NCBI RefSeq assembly: GCF_039543825.1
Contig: NZ_BAABKM010000002.1
Coordinates: 2,822,133 to 2,886,132 of the forward strand
Length of the DNA stretch: 64,000 nucleotides
Source of the DNA: Nocardioides conyzicola
GTDB lineage: Bacteria > Actinomycetota > Actinomycetes > Propionibacteriales > Nocardioidaceae
Reading direction: 5' to 3'
The notes beneath the pieces were generated by a model. It was not told the DNA's origin. It worked only from the letters and a program-made list of their open reading frames with translations, and did not search any database. Positions 24,638 to 34,359 of this stretch are shown here, one piece after another. A program made the position numbers and the translations under genes. Within the stretch, counting starts at the first letter, position 1, and each line of letters opens with the position of its first letter.

Positions 24638-26020
24638 CTACGGGTGGGTCATCGACTCGACGTCGAGGGCCTCGTCCAGCTGCTCCTCGGTGAGCTCCCC
24701 GCGCTCGACGTACCCCATCGCGACCACCGTCTCCCGGATCGTCCGGCCCTCGGCGAGCGCCTGCTTGGCGATCTTGGCGGCGGCCTCGTAGCCGACGTAC
24801 TTGTTCAGCGGGGTGACGACCGAGGGCGAGGACTCGGCGTACTGCCGCATCCGGTCGGCGTTGGCGGTGATGCCGTCGACGCAGCGCTCGGCGAGCAGGC
24901 GTGAGGAGGCCGCGAGCAGACGCACGGACTCGAGCACGTTGCGCGCCATCACCGGCATCGCGACGTTGAGCTCGAAGCTGCCGCTCGCGCCGGCCGCGGT
25001 GACGGCGGCGTCGTTGCCGATGACCTGGAAGCACACCATCAGCGTGGCCTCGGGCAGCACCGGGTTGACCTTGCCCGGCATGATGCTCGACCCGGGCTGC
25101 AGATCGGGCAGGTGGATCTCCGCGAGCCCCGTCGTCGGCCCGGAGGACATCCAGCGCAGGTCGTTGCAGATCTTGGTGAGCCCGACGGCGATGGTCCGGA
25201 GCACGCCGCTCAGCTCGACGAGCGAGTCGCGGGTGCCCTGGGCCTCGAAGTGGTCACGCGCCTCGGTGAACGGCTGACCCGCCTGCTCGGAGAGCACGGC
25301 GATCACCCGCTCCGCGAAGCCGGGAGGGGTGTTGATGCCGGTGCCGACTGCGGTGCCGCCGAGCGGCAGCTCGCGCACCCGGGGGAGCACCGACTCGAGC
25401 CGCTCGACGGCGTACCGCACCGTGGCGGCGTACCCCCCGAACTCCTGGCCGAGCATCACCGGCGTGGCGTCCATCAGGTGGGTGCGTCCGGACTTCACAA
25501 GGCCGGCGAACTCCTCGGCCTTGCTGCCCAGCGATGCCGCGAGCACGCCGAGCGCCGGCACCAGGTCGTCGGCGACGGCGACGGTGGCCGCGACGTGGAT
25601 CGCCGTCGGGAAGGTGTCGTTGCTCGACTGGCTGGCGTTGACGTGGTCGTTGGGGTGCACCTCGGTGCCCGCGCGGCCGGCCAGGCTCGCGATGACCTCG
25701 TTGGCGTTCATGTTGGAGCTGGTGCCCGAGCCGGTCTGGAAGACGTCGATCGGGAACTCCGCGTCGTGCTCGCCGGCCACCACGCTGGTCGCCGCCTCGA
25801 CGATCGCCGCGGCCTGCGCCTCCTCGAGAACGCCGAGCTCGGCGTTGACGGCTGCCGCTGCGGCCTTCACCCGCCCGATCGCGTGGATCAGCGCGGGCTC
25901 GATCGGGGTGCCGCTGATGGGAAAGTTCTCCACGGCGCGCTGGGTCTGGGCCCGCCAGAGTGCCTCCCGAGGCACCTGGACCTCGCCCATGCTGTCGTGC
26001 TCGACGCGATAGTCGCTCAT
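24638..26020 (-). CDS. fumC: Fumarate hydratase class II
   Basis: 460 residues from ATG 26020. Class II fumarase landmarks are the N-terminal [65 protein letters not shown] and the superfamily signature [11 protein letters not shown] near residue 310. The enzyme interconverts fumarate and malate as an iron-free, oxygen-stable homotetramer in the TCA cycle. The start overlaps the stop of the upstream spermidine-synthase-like gene by four bases, so the two are coupled. The same strand carries a class I fumarase 1 kb upstream, so the cell has both types. The long upstream extension of this reading frame is a shadow. Confidence 0.95.
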   Translation of the reverse strand: MSDYRVEHDSMGEVQVPREALWRAQTQRAVENFPISGTPIEPALIHAIGRVKAAAAAVNAELGVLEEAQAAAIVEAATSVVAGEHDAEFPIDVFQTGSGTSSNMNANEVIASLAGRAGTEVHPNDHVNASQSSNDTFPTAIHVAATVAVADDLVPALGVLAASLGSKAEEFAGLVKSGRTHLMDATPVMLGQEFGGYAATVRYAVERLESVLPRVRELPLGGTAVGTGINTPPGFAERVIAVLSEQAGQPFTEARDHFEAQGTRDSLVELSGVLRTIAVGLTKICNDLRWMSSGPTTGLAEIHLPDLQPGSSIMPGKVNPVLPEATLMVCFQVIGNDAAVTAAGASGSFELNVAMPVMARNVLESVRLLAASSRLLAERCVDGITANADRMRQYAESSPSVVTPLNKYVGYEAAAKIAKQALAEGRTIRETVVAMGYVERGELTEEQLDEALDVESMTHP

Positions 26021-26700
26021 GGCGTCGACGGTACCCGCGCGACGTAGAGCCAGTACTCCTCCTCGCGGTCCTGGAGCAGTACGTCGTACCGGTGCGCGCC
26101 TGCCTCGTCGAAGACGCGGCCCAGGGTCTCCTCGAGGTCGGGGGCCTCCGCGGCCGACCAGATCGCCAGGACGCCCCCGGGCCGGAGCACGTCGCGCGCC
26201 GCCTCCAGGAACGGCTCGCGGTAGAGCACAGCGTTGGTGTCGTGGACCAGGTAGCCCGGGCCGTTGTCGACGTCCAGCAGGACCAGGTCGTACGACGCGG
26301 GCGCGGCCTCGGCCAGCGCGACCGCGATGTCGGCGACCACGACCGTCACGCGCTCGTCGGCGAGCAGGGCCGGTCCCTGGGGCACCGTGCCGTCGCGCAT
26401 CCAGTCGACCAGCGCCTGCTCGATCTCGACGACCGCGACCTTCTCGACACGGCTGTCCGCGAGCACCGCGTGCATCGTGAACCCCAGCCCCAGTCCGCCG
26501 ACGACGACCGCCCGCGGGTCCTCGACCTGCGCCAGCGCCGACTCGGCGAGGGCATGCTCCGTGCTGGTCTCGAGGGTGTCCATCACGAACACCCCGTTGG
26601 CCCGCAGCTCCAACGACGCCGGCCCGCTCTCCGGGCGCCGCTCGCGCAGCACCAGCTCGCCCCGCTCCGACTCGGTCCGCGCGATCTCGACGTACTCCAC
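26017..26700 (-). CDS. Spermidine synthase-like (SAM-fold) protein
   Basis: 227 residues with a Rossmann methyltransferase-like core: [10 protein letters not shown] near residues 65-74 (nucleotide-binding loop), [26 protein letters not shown] and [14 protein letters not shown]. This resembles short actinobacterial spermidine synthase-like proteins that lack the N-terminal beta domain, so polyamine synthesis is not certain. GTG 26700 is supported by TAGCGT exactly six bases upstream, suggesting a leaderless message. It overlaps fumC by four bases. Confidence 0.7.
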   Translation of the reverse strand: MEYVEIARTESERGELVLRERRPESGPASLELRANGVFVMDTLETSTEHALAESALAQVEDPRAVVVGGLGLGFTMHAVLADSRVEKVAVVEIEQALVDWMRDGTVPQGPALLADERVTVVVADIAVALAEAAPASYDLVLLDVDNGPGYLVHDTNAVLYREPFLEAARDVLRPGGVLAIWSAAEAPDLEETLGRVFDEAGAHRYDVLLQDREEEYWLYVARVPSTP

Positions 26701-26706
26701 GGGGCA

Positions 26707-26712
26707 ACGCTA
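26707..26712 (-). promoter_or_regulatory. -10 box TAGCGT of the spermidine synthase-like gene / fumC operon
   Basis: On the minus strand TAGCGT, six bases (TGCCCC), then GTG 26700. It lies in the short gap after the zinc-ribbon gene's stop at 26721, so the spermidine-synthase-like/fumC pair may have its own promoter. Confidence 0.5.
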
Positions 26713-26720
26713 CGGGGGCG

Positions 26721-26969
26721 CTAGTCGAAGAGCTCGCTGAGCCAGCTCTCCTTGCGCTTCTTCTTCGCGTAGCCCTGCTGCTGGTACCCCTGCGGGCCCT
26801 GGCCGTACGCCGGGGCGGGCGCGACCGCCTGCGGGGTGAGGGACCGCTCGATGATCTTGTCGAGCTCGCCGCGGTCGAGCCACACCCCGCGGCAGGTCGG
26901 GCAGTAGTCGATCTCGATCCCGCTGCGCTCGCTCATCGTCAGGGTCGCGCCGTCGGTAGGGCACTGCAT
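26721..26969 (-). CDS. Small TFIIB-type zinc-ribbon protein
   Basis: 82 residues from ATG 26969 with a GAGAGGA ribosome site. CPTDGATL and, some 20 residues on, [18 protein letters not shown] form the zinc ribbon of the zf-TFIIB family. A Gln/Gly/Tyr-rich linker and a Lys-rich tail [15 protein letters not shown] follow. The function of this family is unknown; zinc binding by the Cys residues is expected. It lies between the class I fumarase gene and the spermidine synthase-like gene on the same strand. Confidence 0.8.
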   Translation of the reverse strand: MQCPTDGATLTMSERSGIEIDYCPTCRGVWLDRGELDKIIERSLTPQAVAPAPAYGQGPQGYQQQGYAKKKRKESWLSELFD

Positions 26970-27041
26970 GAGGGTCCTCTCGTTGCTTACCCGGTCGAAC
27001 GGGTGAGCGGCGACGAGGGTTCCGGGCGGGCGGGTGACGTC

Positions 27042-28730
27042 CTACTCCGCCGAGCGCACCCGGATCCCGGTGACCGGGACCGTGACGGTGCCGGACGGGT
27101 CGGTGAAGAAGTCGTTGCCCTTGTCGTCGACCACGATGAATGCCGGGAAGTCCTCGACCTCGATCTTCCAGACCGCCTCCATGCCGAGCTCGGCGTACTC
27201 CAGGACCTCCTGGGAGCGGATGCAGTCCTGCGCGAGCCGGGCGGCAGGGCCGCCGATCGAGCCGAGGTAGAACCCGCCGTACTCGTCGCACGCCTCGGTG
27301 ACCTGCTTGGAGCGGTTGCCCTTGGCGAGCATCACCATCGAGCCGCCGGCGGCCTGGAAGGCCTTCACGTACGAGTCCATCCGGCCGGCGGTCGTCGGGC
27401 CGAAGGACCCGGACGCCATCCCGGCCGGGGTCTTCGCCGGGCCGGCGTAGTAGACCGGGTGGTCCTTGAGGTACGCCGGCATCTCCTCGCCGGCGTCGAG
27501 CCGCTCCTGGATCTTGGCGTGCGCGATGTCCCGGGCGACGACGAGCGGCCCGGTCAGCGAGAGCCGCGTCTTGACGGGGTGCTTCGAGAGCTCCGCGAGG
27601 ATGTCGGCCATCGGCTGGTTGAGGTCGATCGACACGACCTCGCCCCCGGCGATGTCCTCGGCCACCCCGGCCGACGGCATGTAGTGCGCGGGGTCCATCT
27701 CGAGCTGCTCCAGGAAGACGCCCTCGGGCGTGATCTTGCCCAGCGCCTGCCGGTCGGCCGAGCACGACACCGCGATCGCGACCGGGCAGGACGCACCGTG
27801 GCGGGGGAGGCGGACGACGCGGACGTCGTGGCAGAAGTACTTGCCGCCGAACTGCGCACCGATCCCGAAGGACTGGGTCAGCTTGAAGACCTCTTCCTCC
27901 AGCTCGACGTCGCGGAAGCCGTGCGCCGACATCGATCCCGACGTCGGCAGGTTGTCGAGGTAGTGCGCGGACGCGTACTTCGCCGTCTTCAGCGCGAACT
28001 CCGCCGACGTGCCGCCGATCACCACGGCCAGGTGGTACGGCGGGCACGCGGCCGTGCCGAGCGAGCGGATCTTCTCGTCGAGGAAGGTCAGCAGACGTTG
28101 CGGGTTGAGGACCGCCTTGGTCTCCTGGAAGAGGAACGACTTGTTGGCCGAGCCGCCGCCCTTGGCCATGAAGAGGAACTTGTACTCCGGCCGCCCCGAC
28201 GTCTGAGGCGTCGAGTAGATCTCGATCTGTGCGGGCAGGTTGGTGCCGGTGTTCTTCTCGTCGTACGTCGTCAGCGGCGCGAGCTGCGAGTAGCGCAGGT
28301 TGAGCTTCGTGTAGGCGTCGTACACGCCGCGCGAGATCGCCTCGCCGTCGTCGATGCCGGTGATGACGCCCTCGGACTTCTTGCCCATCACGATCGCGGT
28401 GCCGGTGTCCTGGCACATCGGCAGCACGCCACCGGCGGAGATGTTGACGTTCTTGAGCAGGTCGAGCGCGACGAAGCGGTCGTTGCCCGACGCCTCGGGG
28501 TCGTCGATGATCTTGCGGAGCTGGGCCAGGTGCGCCGGCCGCAGGTAGTGGCTGATGTCGTGCATCGCCTCGGCGGTCAGCCGCTGGATCGCCTCCGGCG
28601 ACACGCGCAGGAAGGTCTCCCCGTCGACCCGGAAGCTCGACACGCCCTCCGTCGTCACGAGCCGGTACGGCGTCTCGTCCTTGCCGATGGGCAGCAGGTC
28701 GGAGTACAGGAACTCAGCAGATGTCGCCAC
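27042..28730 (-). CDS. fumA: Fumarate hydratase class I, iron-sulfur, single chain
   Basis: 562 residues, the full alpha-plus-beta form. Three Cys positions fit the [4Fe-4S] ligands: Cys106 (PMCQDTGT), Cys229 ([14 protein letters not shown]) and Cys315 (ASCPVAI). Other landmarks are [26 protein letters not shown] and SIGGPAARL. It hydrates fumarate to malate in the TCA cycle; class I enzymes are fast but oxygen-sensitive. GTG 28730 is the start, with TATCGT eight bases upstream. It follows the sugC-like ATPase gene by 51 bases but need not be in that operon. Confidence 0.93.
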   Translation of the reverse strand: MATSAEFLYSDLLPIGKDETPYRLVTTEGVSSFRVDGETFLRVSPEAIQRLTAEAMHDISHYLRPAHLAQLRKIIDDPEASGNDRFVALDLLKNVNISAGGVLPMCQDTGTAIVMGKKSEGVITGIDDGEAISRGVYDAYTKLNLRYSQLAPLTTYDEKNTGTNLPAQIEIYSTPQTSGRPEYKFLFMAKGGGSANKSFLFQETKAVLNPQRLLTFLDEKIRSLGTAACPPYHLAVVIGGTSAEFALKTAKYASAHYLDNLPTSGSMSAHGFRDVELEEEVFKLTQSFGIGAQFGGKYFCHDVRVVRLPRHGASCPVAIAVSCSADRQALGKITPEGVFLEQLEMDPAHYMPSAGVAEDIAGGEVVSIDLNQPMADILAELSKHPVKTRLSLTGPLVVARDIAHAKIQERLDAGEEMPAYLKDHPVYYAGPAKTPAGMASGSFGPTTAGRMDSYVKAFQAAGGSMVMLAKGNRSKQVTEACDEYGGFYLGSIGGPAARLAQDCIRSQEVLEYAELGMEAVWKIEVEDFPAFIVVDDKGNDFFTDPSGTVTVPVTGIRVRSAE

Positions 28731-28781
28731 GAGCCCCGACGATATCCGGCCCGGTCCCGACCAGCCTGACCGGTATCGGCG

Positions 28782-30017
28782 TCAGCTGGTCGCGGCGTCC
28801 TGCTCCGCCTCCTGTGCCGCTGCCTGCTCGGTCGCGTGCTCGAGGATCCGGCCGGCGTTGTCGCGGTCGACGGTGAGGTTCTCGCCGGTGGCCGGGTCGA
28901 AGAGGTGGATCTTGGAGCCGTCGACCCAGATCTCGGCCTCCTCGCCCTCCTTGATCCGGCTGGCGCCGTCGAGCGAGACGACGAGCTGGGTGTGCAGCGA
29001 CTCGCCGTCGAGGTCGCGCTCCAGCTGGCGCAGCTGCTCCTCGACCTCGGGCGGCGCCTCGAACGGGATGTAGGCGTACGTCTCGTTGCCCAGCCACTCG
29101 ACCACGTCGACCGTGGCCCGGAAGGTGGAGCCGTTGCCCGGGTCGGTCTTCACGCTGGCGTCCTCGAAGTACTCCGGCCGGATGCCCGCCATGAGCAGGC
29201 CCTTGCCCTCCGCCTTGGCGGCCTTCTCGGCGGGGATCTCGACGGTGCCGAACGGCAGCTTGACCGAGGTGCCCTCGACGGTGGCCGGCAGGAAGTTCAT
29301 CGGCGGCGAGCCGATGAAGCCTGCGACGAAGAGGTTGCCGGGGTTCTCGTAGAGCTCCCGAGGGGTCGCCAGCTGCTGCAGGATCCCACGCTTGAGCACG
29401 GCGACCCGGTCGCCCAGGGTCATCGCCTCGGTCTGGTCGTGGGTCACGTAGACGGTGGTGATGCCGAGCCGCTTCTGCAGCCGCGAGATCTCTGTGCGCA
29501 TCTGCCCGCGCAGCTTGGCGTCGAGGTTCGACAGCGGCTCGTCGAAGAGGAACGCGTCCGCCTCGCGGACGATCGCCCGGCCCATCGCGACGCGCTGGCG
29601 CTGACCGCCCGACAGGTTGCCCGGCTTGCGGTCGAGGTGCTCATCGAGCTCGAGCGTCTTCGACGCCGCCCGCACCTTCTTGTCGATCTCGTCGTCGGGG
29701 GCCTTCGCCAGCCGCAGCGGGAACGCGATGTTCTCGTAGACGGTCAGGTGCGGGTAGAGGGCGTAGTTCTGGAAGACCATCGCGAGGTTGCGGTCGCGCG
29801 GCGCCAGGTCGTTGACCCGCTTGTCGCCGATCATCATGTCGCCGGACGTGATGTCCTCCAGCCCCACGATCATCCGTAGCAGCGTCGACTTCCCGCACCC
29901 GGACGGCCCGACGAGGATCATGAACTCCCCGTCGGCCACGTCGATGCTGATGTCGTTGACCGCCGGAAAGCCGTCGCCGTACTTCTTGACGATGTTCTTC
30001 ATGTCGATGGCAGCCAT
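28782..30017 (-). CDS. sugC: Sugar ABC transporter ATPase, SugC/UgpC-like
   Basis: 411 residues. Walker A GPSGCGKST (37-45), Q-loop MVFQNYALYPHL, signature LSGGQRQR, Walker B FLFDEPLSNLDAKL and H-loop VTHDQTEAM define an importer ATPase of the MalK/UgpC type. The last about 170 residues form the regulatory TOBE domains, and the acidic tail (EQAAAQEAEQDAATS) is extended. It is the fourth gene of a binding protein-permease-permease-ATPase operon and energises uptake through the SugA/SugB-like permeases. A second, divergent ATPase of the same type lies at 33218. Confidence 0.88.
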   Translation of the reverse strand: MAAIDMKNIVKKYGDGFPAVNDISIDVADGEFMILVGPSGCGKSTLLRMIVGLEDITSGDMMIGDKRVNDLAPRDRNLAMVFQNYALYPHLTVYENIAFPLRLAKAPDDEIDKKVRAASKTLELDEHLDRKPGNLSGGQRQRVAMGRAIVREADAFLFDEPLSNLDAKLRGQMRTEISRLQKRLGITTVYVTHDQTEAMTLGDRVAVLKRGILQQLATPRELYENPGNLFVAGFIGSPPMNFLPATVEGTSVKLPFGTVEIPAEKAAKAEGKGLLMAGIRPEYFEDASVKTDPGNGSTFRATVDVVEWLGNETYAYIPFEAPPEVEEQLRQLERDLDGESLHTQLVVSLDGASRIKEGEEAEIWVDGSKIHLFDPATGENLTVDRDNAGRILEHATEQAAAQEAEQDAATS

Positions 30018-30021
30018 CAGG

Positions 30022-30855
30022 TCACCCCTTCACTGCGCCGGAGGTGAGGCCGGCGACGATCTTTCGCTGGAACAGCAGGACGATGATGATGATCGGGACG
30101 GTGACCACGACCGAGGCGGTCGCGAGCTGGCCGTACGGCGGGTTGAACGGGTCGGGCCCGACGAAGTAGGACATCTGGGCCGGGACGGTCCTCGACTTCG
30201 TCGTCGACGTGAGCGAGATCGCGAGCACGAACTCGTTCCACGCGAAGAAGAACGTGAGGATCGCGGCGGTGAAGACGCCGGGTGCCGCGAGCGGGACGAT
30301 CACCTTGCGGAAGGCCTGCCACGAGGTCGCGCCGTCGACCTGGGCCGCCTGCTCCATCTCCCATGGGATCTCACGGAAGAACGCCGACAGGGTCCAGATC
30401 GCCAGCGGGAGCGTGAAGGTCATGTAGGGGATGATCAGGCCCGGCCAGGTGTTGAAGAGGTGGAAGGTCCGCCACAGGTCGAAGAGCGGTCCGACCAGCG
30501 ACACCACCGGGAACATCGCGATCGCGAGGGCGAGCGACAGCACGAGCCGCTTGCCCCGGAACTCCAGGCGCGCGATCGCGTACGCCGCCAGCGTCGCGAA
30601 GATCACCGACAGGAACGTCGCGATGAGCGCGATGCCGAACGAGTTGCGCAGCGCGTCCAGGAAGTCGCCGTCGTTGAGGATGTCCTTGTAGTTCTGGAGG
30701 GTCGGGTCCTTGGGCAGGAACTGCGGGCTGCCCGCGGCCGTCTCGCCGACACCCTTGAAGGACAGCGAGATGATCCAGACGACCGGGAGCAGGCACCACA
30801 CGAGGATCAGCAGGAAGCCGACCCAGGTGCCGATGAGGTTGCGGGTGCGGTTCAT
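30022..30855 (-). CDS. sugB: Sugar ABC transporter permease, SugB-like
   Basis: 277 residues from ATG 30855; the longer reading upstream is a shadow. Six membrane helices, and the EAA-type cytoplasmic loop EMEQAAQVDGATSWQAFRKVIVPLAAPG that contacts the ATPase. It pairs with the SugA-like permease to form the channel. The ATG shares a base with the stop of the sugA-like gene; the sugC-like gene starts four bases after its stop. Confidence 0.85.
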   Translation of the reverse strand: MNRTRNLIGTWVGFLLILVWCLLPVVWIISLSFKGVGETAAGSPQFLPKDPTLQNYKDILNDGDFLDALRNSFGIALIATFLSVIFATLAAYAIARLEFRGKRLVLSLALAIAMFPVVSLVGPLFDLWRTFHLFNTWPGLIIPYMTFTLPLAIWTLSAFFREIPWEMEQAAQVDGATSWQAFRKVIVPLAAPGVFTAAILTFFFAWNEFVLAISLTSTTKSRTVPAQMSYFVGPDPFNPPYGQLATASVVVTVPIIIIVLLFQRKIVAGLTSGAVKG

Positions 30856-31790
30856 CAGCCCTCCCCTCGGGCCTGGGCCAGATCGACTCGGAAGAGCTTG
30901 ACGATCAGCCAGGCGAGCAGCAGCACGGTCAGGAAGAGCAGCACCGAGAGGGCGGAGCCGAGGCCCAGCTGGAACTGCTCGATCACCTGTCTGTAGGTCA
31001 GGAACGACGAGGACTCGGTGTCCTGGGCGCCCCGGGTCATCACGAAGATGTTGTCGAAGATGCGGAACGCGTCGAGCGCCCGGAAGAGCACCGCGACCAT
31101 GATGGCCGCCCGCATGTTGGGCAGGATCACCTTCCACAGCCGCTGCCACCACGTCGCGCCGTCGACCTTGGCCGCCTCGATCATGTCCTCGGACACCTGC
31201 GAGAGGCCGGCGAGGAGCAACAGCGCCATGAACGGCGTGGTCTTCCAGATCTCCGAGACCATGATCGCGAACATCGCCGGCCAGTGCTCACCGAACCAGT
31301 TGGTGTCCGGGCCGATCCACGGCAGCCAGGCGAACCAGCTGTTGACCCAGCCGTTGTTGATGCTGAAGGTGAACTGCCAGGCGAAGGCCGAGACGACGGT
31401 GATGATGCCGTACGGGATCAGGATCGAGGTCCGGATGGCGCCGCGGGCGAAGACGATGCGGTGCATCACCATCGCGAAGGCGAAGCCGATCACCAGCTCG
31501 ATCGCGACCGTGACGATCATGATGATCACGGTGTTGACGGTGTCCTGCCAGAACAGCGAGTCGGACAGGATCGTCAGGTAGTTCGACAGCCCGACGAACT
31601 CCTTGTCGTCCGGTGTCGTGAGCCGGTAGCGGTAGAGCGAGAGGTAGAGCGCCTGGATCATCGGGTAGGCCGTGACGACGAGCATCACCACCACCGCAGG
31701 CGCGACGAGCTTCAGCCCCAGACGGTTCTCGGCCTTCGCGCGATCGCTCGCGACGACCTTGCCCGGCCGGCCGGCGGTCGTGGTGCTCAC
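30855..31790 (-). CDS. sugA: Sugar ABC transporter permease, SugA-like
   Basis: 311 residues from GTG 31790, with AGAGG upstream and a four-base overlap with the binding-protein stop. Six membrane helices, a polar N-terminal segment and the EAA loop MIEAAKVDGATWWQRLWKVILPNM. It is the first permease of the operon, forming a heterodimer with the SugB-like protein. The order binding protein, SugA, SugB, SugC is that of the mycobacterial trehalose importer. Confidence 0.85.
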   Translation of the reverse strand: MSTTTAGRPGKVVASDRAKAENRLGLKLVAPAVVVMLVVTAYPMIQALYLSLYRYRLTTPDDKEFVGLSNYLTILSDSLFWQDTVNTVIIMIVTVAIELVIGFAFAMVMHRIVFARGAIRTSILIPYGIITVVSAFAWQFTFSINNGWVNSWFAWLPWIGPDTNWFGEHWPAMFAIMVSEIWKTTPFMALLLLAGLSQVSEDMIEAAKVDGATWWQRLWKVILPNMRAAIMVAVLFRALDAFRIFDNIFVMTRGAQDTESSSFLTYRQVIEQFQLGLGSALSVLLFLTVLLLAWLIVKLFRVDLAQARGEG

Positions 31791-33058
31791 AGGAGCCTCT
31801 TTCCGTGGAGGACTTCGTCGATGAACGACTGCGATTCCTTCGGTGTCGACGAGTTCACGCTGGCGGGTGGGTGCCAGGTCGACTGGATCCCGCCGGAGAT
31901 GTCGCTCCAGTACGGGGTGACCGTGCGAGGGGCCGCCGCGTCCAGGCTGTCCTGGAAGAGCTGCAGCAGGTCCTCCGGGTAGATCTTCGCCAGCGCGGGG
32001 TAGTCGTAGCCCGCCGAGCTCGCCGGCATGTTGCCGGTCATCTCGGCGTTGATGCCCTGGCTCTCCGGGCTGGTGAGGCACTCGACCGCCTTCATCGCCT
32101 CGTCCACGTGGGCCGAGTGGGAGCTGACGCCGATCCCGATGCCGCCGTACGGCGGGCGCGAGTCCTCGCCGGCCACGGTCTGCGGGTAGCGCGTGTAGCC
32201 GATGTCCTTCTTGACCTCGGGCTGCGTCGAGTCGTAGTTGGTCCAGATGTAGGTCCAGTTCGTCAGGAACGCACCCTGCGCGGAGCCGAACGTCGCTCCC
32301 GCCTGTCCCTCCTGGGAGACCGAGAGGTCGGGCGGGGCCGCCTTCGAGTGGGCGAGCTTCTCGATGACGCCGGCCGCCTTCTCACCGGCCTCGGAGTCGA
32401 GGCCGAGGGTGAGGTCGACGCCCTTGTCGGTGTCGGTCGCGATCTCGCCTCCCGCACCGGCGATCAGCGAGTTGATCCAGACGACGTAGCCCTCGTACTT
32501 GTTCGCCTGCACCGCGACCTTGCCGTCGTTCTTGCTCGCGGCGTCGATGATCTGGTCCCAGGTGACCGGCTTCGTCATGTCGATGCCGGCCTTCTCGACG
32601 AACGACTTGCGGTACCAGAGCACCTGCGTGTTGGACCAGAACGGCGCGACCACCAGCTTGCCGTCCCAGGTCGCGGCGTCGGTCGCGCCCTTGAAGGACT
32701 GGTCCTTCAGCTTGCCCTGCAGGTCCTCCGGGATGTCGGCGAGGTAGCCGGCGTTGGCGAACTCCGCCGTGTACGGCGGGTCGATGCTCATGATGTCGAT
32801 GCTCGAGTCGCCGGCGGCGAGTCGCCGGGCGAGCTGGATCCGCTGCTGGTTGGCGTCCTGGGGCAGCACCTGGGTGGTGATCGTGTAGTCGTCGGTGGAG
32901 CACTTCTTGGCGACGGCGGCCTGTCCGCCGCTGTCGGGGTTGATGTACCAGACGAGCTCCGGCTTGCCGGAGTCCGCGTTGGCCGAACAGGCAGCGAGTA
33001 GCCCTGAAGCCGTGATCAGCGCTGCGGCCGCGGCGAGTCCGCGACGTACTCCATCCAT
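31787..33058 (-). CDS. lpqY: Sugar-binding lipoprotein, LpqY-like (probable trehalose importer)
   Basis: 423 residues from ATG 33058, chosen because GGAGGTGG lies five bases upstream (a GTG at 33067 is inside that ribosome site). A lipoprotein signal ends LLAAC (Cys24). The mature part is an extracellular solute-binding protein of family 1. Segments QLARRLAAGDSSIDIMSIDP, TAEFANAGY, WSNTQVLWYRKSF, VAVQANKYEGYVVWINSL and GAGG match my memory of LpqY, the trehalose receptor of LpqY-SugABC, so trehalose or a related disaccharide is the best guess. It heads the importer operon, divergent from an msiK-like gene across a 159-base regulatory gap. Confidence 0.8.
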   Translation of the reverse strand: MDGVRRGLAAAAALITASGLLAACSANADSGKPELVWYINPDSGGQAAVAKKCSTDDYTITTQVLPQDANQQRIQLARRLAAGDSSIDIMSIDPPYTAEFANAGYLADIPEDLQGKLKDQSFKGATDAATWDGKLVVAPFWSNTQVLWYRKSFVEKAGIDMTKPVTWDQIIDAASKNDGKVAVQANKYEGYVVWINSLIAGAGGEIATDTDKGVDLTLGLDSEAGEKAAGVIEKLAHSKAAPPDLSVSQEGQAGATFGSAQGAFLTNWTYIWTNYDSTQPEVKKDIGYTRYPQTVAGEDSRPPYGGIGIGVSSHSAHVDEAMKAVECLTSPESQGINAEMTGNMPASSAGYDYPALAKIYPEDLLQLFQDSLDAAAPRTVTPYWSDISGGIQSTWHPPASVNSSTPKESQSFIDEVLHGKRLL

Positions 33059-33118
33059 GCGCTCCACCTCCCCAGTGGTCTAGATCACATGTAGCCCCCT
33101 TTCGTCCCGAAGTAAACG

Positions 33119-33165
33119 TTGACATTTCTCCGATCAAGGGCACCCGCTACTGTGAGCGCGCTCAC
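33119..33165 (+). promoter_or_regulatory. Promoter and palindromic operator between the importer operon and msiK-like gene
   Basis: TTGACA at 33119-33124 is a consensus -35 box; the best -10 candidate (near 33146-33153) is poorly spaced. A perfect 14-base palindrome GTGAGCGCGCTCAC at 33152-33165 lies immediately downstream. A sugar-responsive repressor bound here could control msiK and perhaps the divergent importer operon. The regulator gene is not adjacent. Confidence 0.55.
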
Positions 33166-33217
33166 CTTTACTACGGATCGTCCGGCACGTACCTGCCGGT
33201 GAAGGAGTTGTTGAAGC

Positions 33218-34300
33218 ATGGCCACAGTTCGTTTCGAAGAGGCACAGCGCTGGTACCCCGGTGCTGACAAGCCCGCCGTCCCCGGCATCAGCCTGGAGAT
33301 CGGTGACGGCGAGTTCATGGTCCTCGTCGGTCCCTCCGGTTGCGGCAAGTCCACGACCCTGCGGATGCTCGCCGGGCTCGAGGAGGTCAACAAGGGGAAG
33401 ATCTTCATCGGTGACCGCGAGATCACCAACATCCCCCCGAAGGACCGGGACATCGCGATGGTGTTCCAGAACTACGCGCTCTACCCGCACATGTCGGTCG
33501 CCGACAACATGGCCTTCGCGCTCAAGATGGCCAAGGTCCCGACGGACGAGCGCAACAAGCGCGTCCAGGACGCGGCGAAGATCCTCGGCCTGACCGAGTA
33601 CCTCGACCGCAAGCCCAAGGCCCTCTCCGGCGGCCAGCGCCAGCGCGTCGCCATGGGTCGCGCGATCGTCCGCCAGCCGCAGGTGTTCTGCATGGACGAG
33701 CCGCTGTCGAACCTCGACGCCAAGATGCGCGTGCAGACGCGCACCGACATCGCGAAGCTCCAGGCCGACCTCGGCGTCACGACCGTCTACGTCACCCACG
33801 ACCAGGTCGAGGCGATGACGATGGGCGACCGCGTCGCGGTGATGAAGGACGGCTACCTGCAGCAGGTCGACACCCCGCTCGGTCTCTACGACAAGCCGGT
33901 CAACCTCTTCGTCGCCGGCTTCATCGGCTCGCCCGCGATGAACCTGCTGGAGGCGCAGGCCAAGGACGGCAAGGCCCAGATCGGCGACTACCTCGTGCCG
34001 GTCGACCCGGCCGCGGCGTCGAAGATGGAGGGCAACATCACCGTCGGCGTACGCCCCGAGGCGTGGCGGATGGTCGGCAACAGCGAGGCCGGCATGCCGG
34101 TCCGGGTGACCGTGGTCGAGGACCTCGGCTCCGATGCCTTCGTCTACGGCACCAGCGGCGTCGAGGGCACGCCCAACAACATCATCATCCGCGTCAACGG
34201 CCGCGACCACGTGCAGAAGGGCGAGACGGTCTACGTGACCACCGACCCCGAGAACGTGCACGTGTTCGACACCGAGACCGGGGAGCGTCTCTCCGACTGA
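33218..34300 (+). CDS. msiK: ABC transporter ATPase, MsiK/UgpC-like (multi-system sugar ATPase)
   Basis: 360 residues; GAAGGAG lies nine bases before ATG 33218. Walker A GPSGCGKST (38-46), signature LSGGQ (136-140), Walker B FCMDEPLSNLDAK and H-loop VTHDQVEAM, followed by TOBE domains. It is more compact than the operon-borne SugC-like ATPase and is closer to MsiK, the ATPase that in Streptomyces serves several sugar importers lacking their own. Located divergent from the LpqY-like gene behind a shared operator, and ended by a very strong terminator. Whether it serves this importer or others elsewhere is open. Confidence 0.82.
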   Translation: MATVRFEEAQRWYPGADKPAVPGISLEIGDGEFMVLVGPSGCGKSTTLRMLAGLEEVNKGKIFIGDREITNIPPKDRDIAMVFQNYALYPHMSVADNMAFALKMAKVPTDERNKRVQDAAKILGLTEYLDRKPKALSGGQRQRVAMGRAIVRQPQVFCMDEPLSNLDAKMRVQTRTDIAKLQADLGVTTVYVTHDQVEAMTMGDRVAVMKDGYLQQVDTPLGLYDKPVNLFVAGFIGSPAMNLLEAQAKDGKAQIGDYLVPVDPAAASKMEGNITVGVRPEAWRMVGNSEAGMPVRVTVVEDLGSDAFVYGTSGVEGTPNNIIIRVNGRDHVQKGETVYVTTDPENVHVFDTETGERLSD

Positions 34301-34306
34301 ACCAAC

Positions 34307-34359
34307 GCCGAGTCGGCGCCAGTTTGCACCTCCGGGCTGCAAACTGGCGCCGACTCGGC
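34307..34359. terminator. Strong bidirectional terminator with a perfect 22-bp stem
   Basis: The arm at 34307-34328 (starting GCCGAGTCGGCGCC) is the exact reverse complement of 34338-34359, leaving a nine-base loop. It begins seven bases after the msiK stop and touches the last base of the stop codon of the convergent hydrolase gene. The downstream side has a short T-containing tract (CTATTT). Confidence 0.85.
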
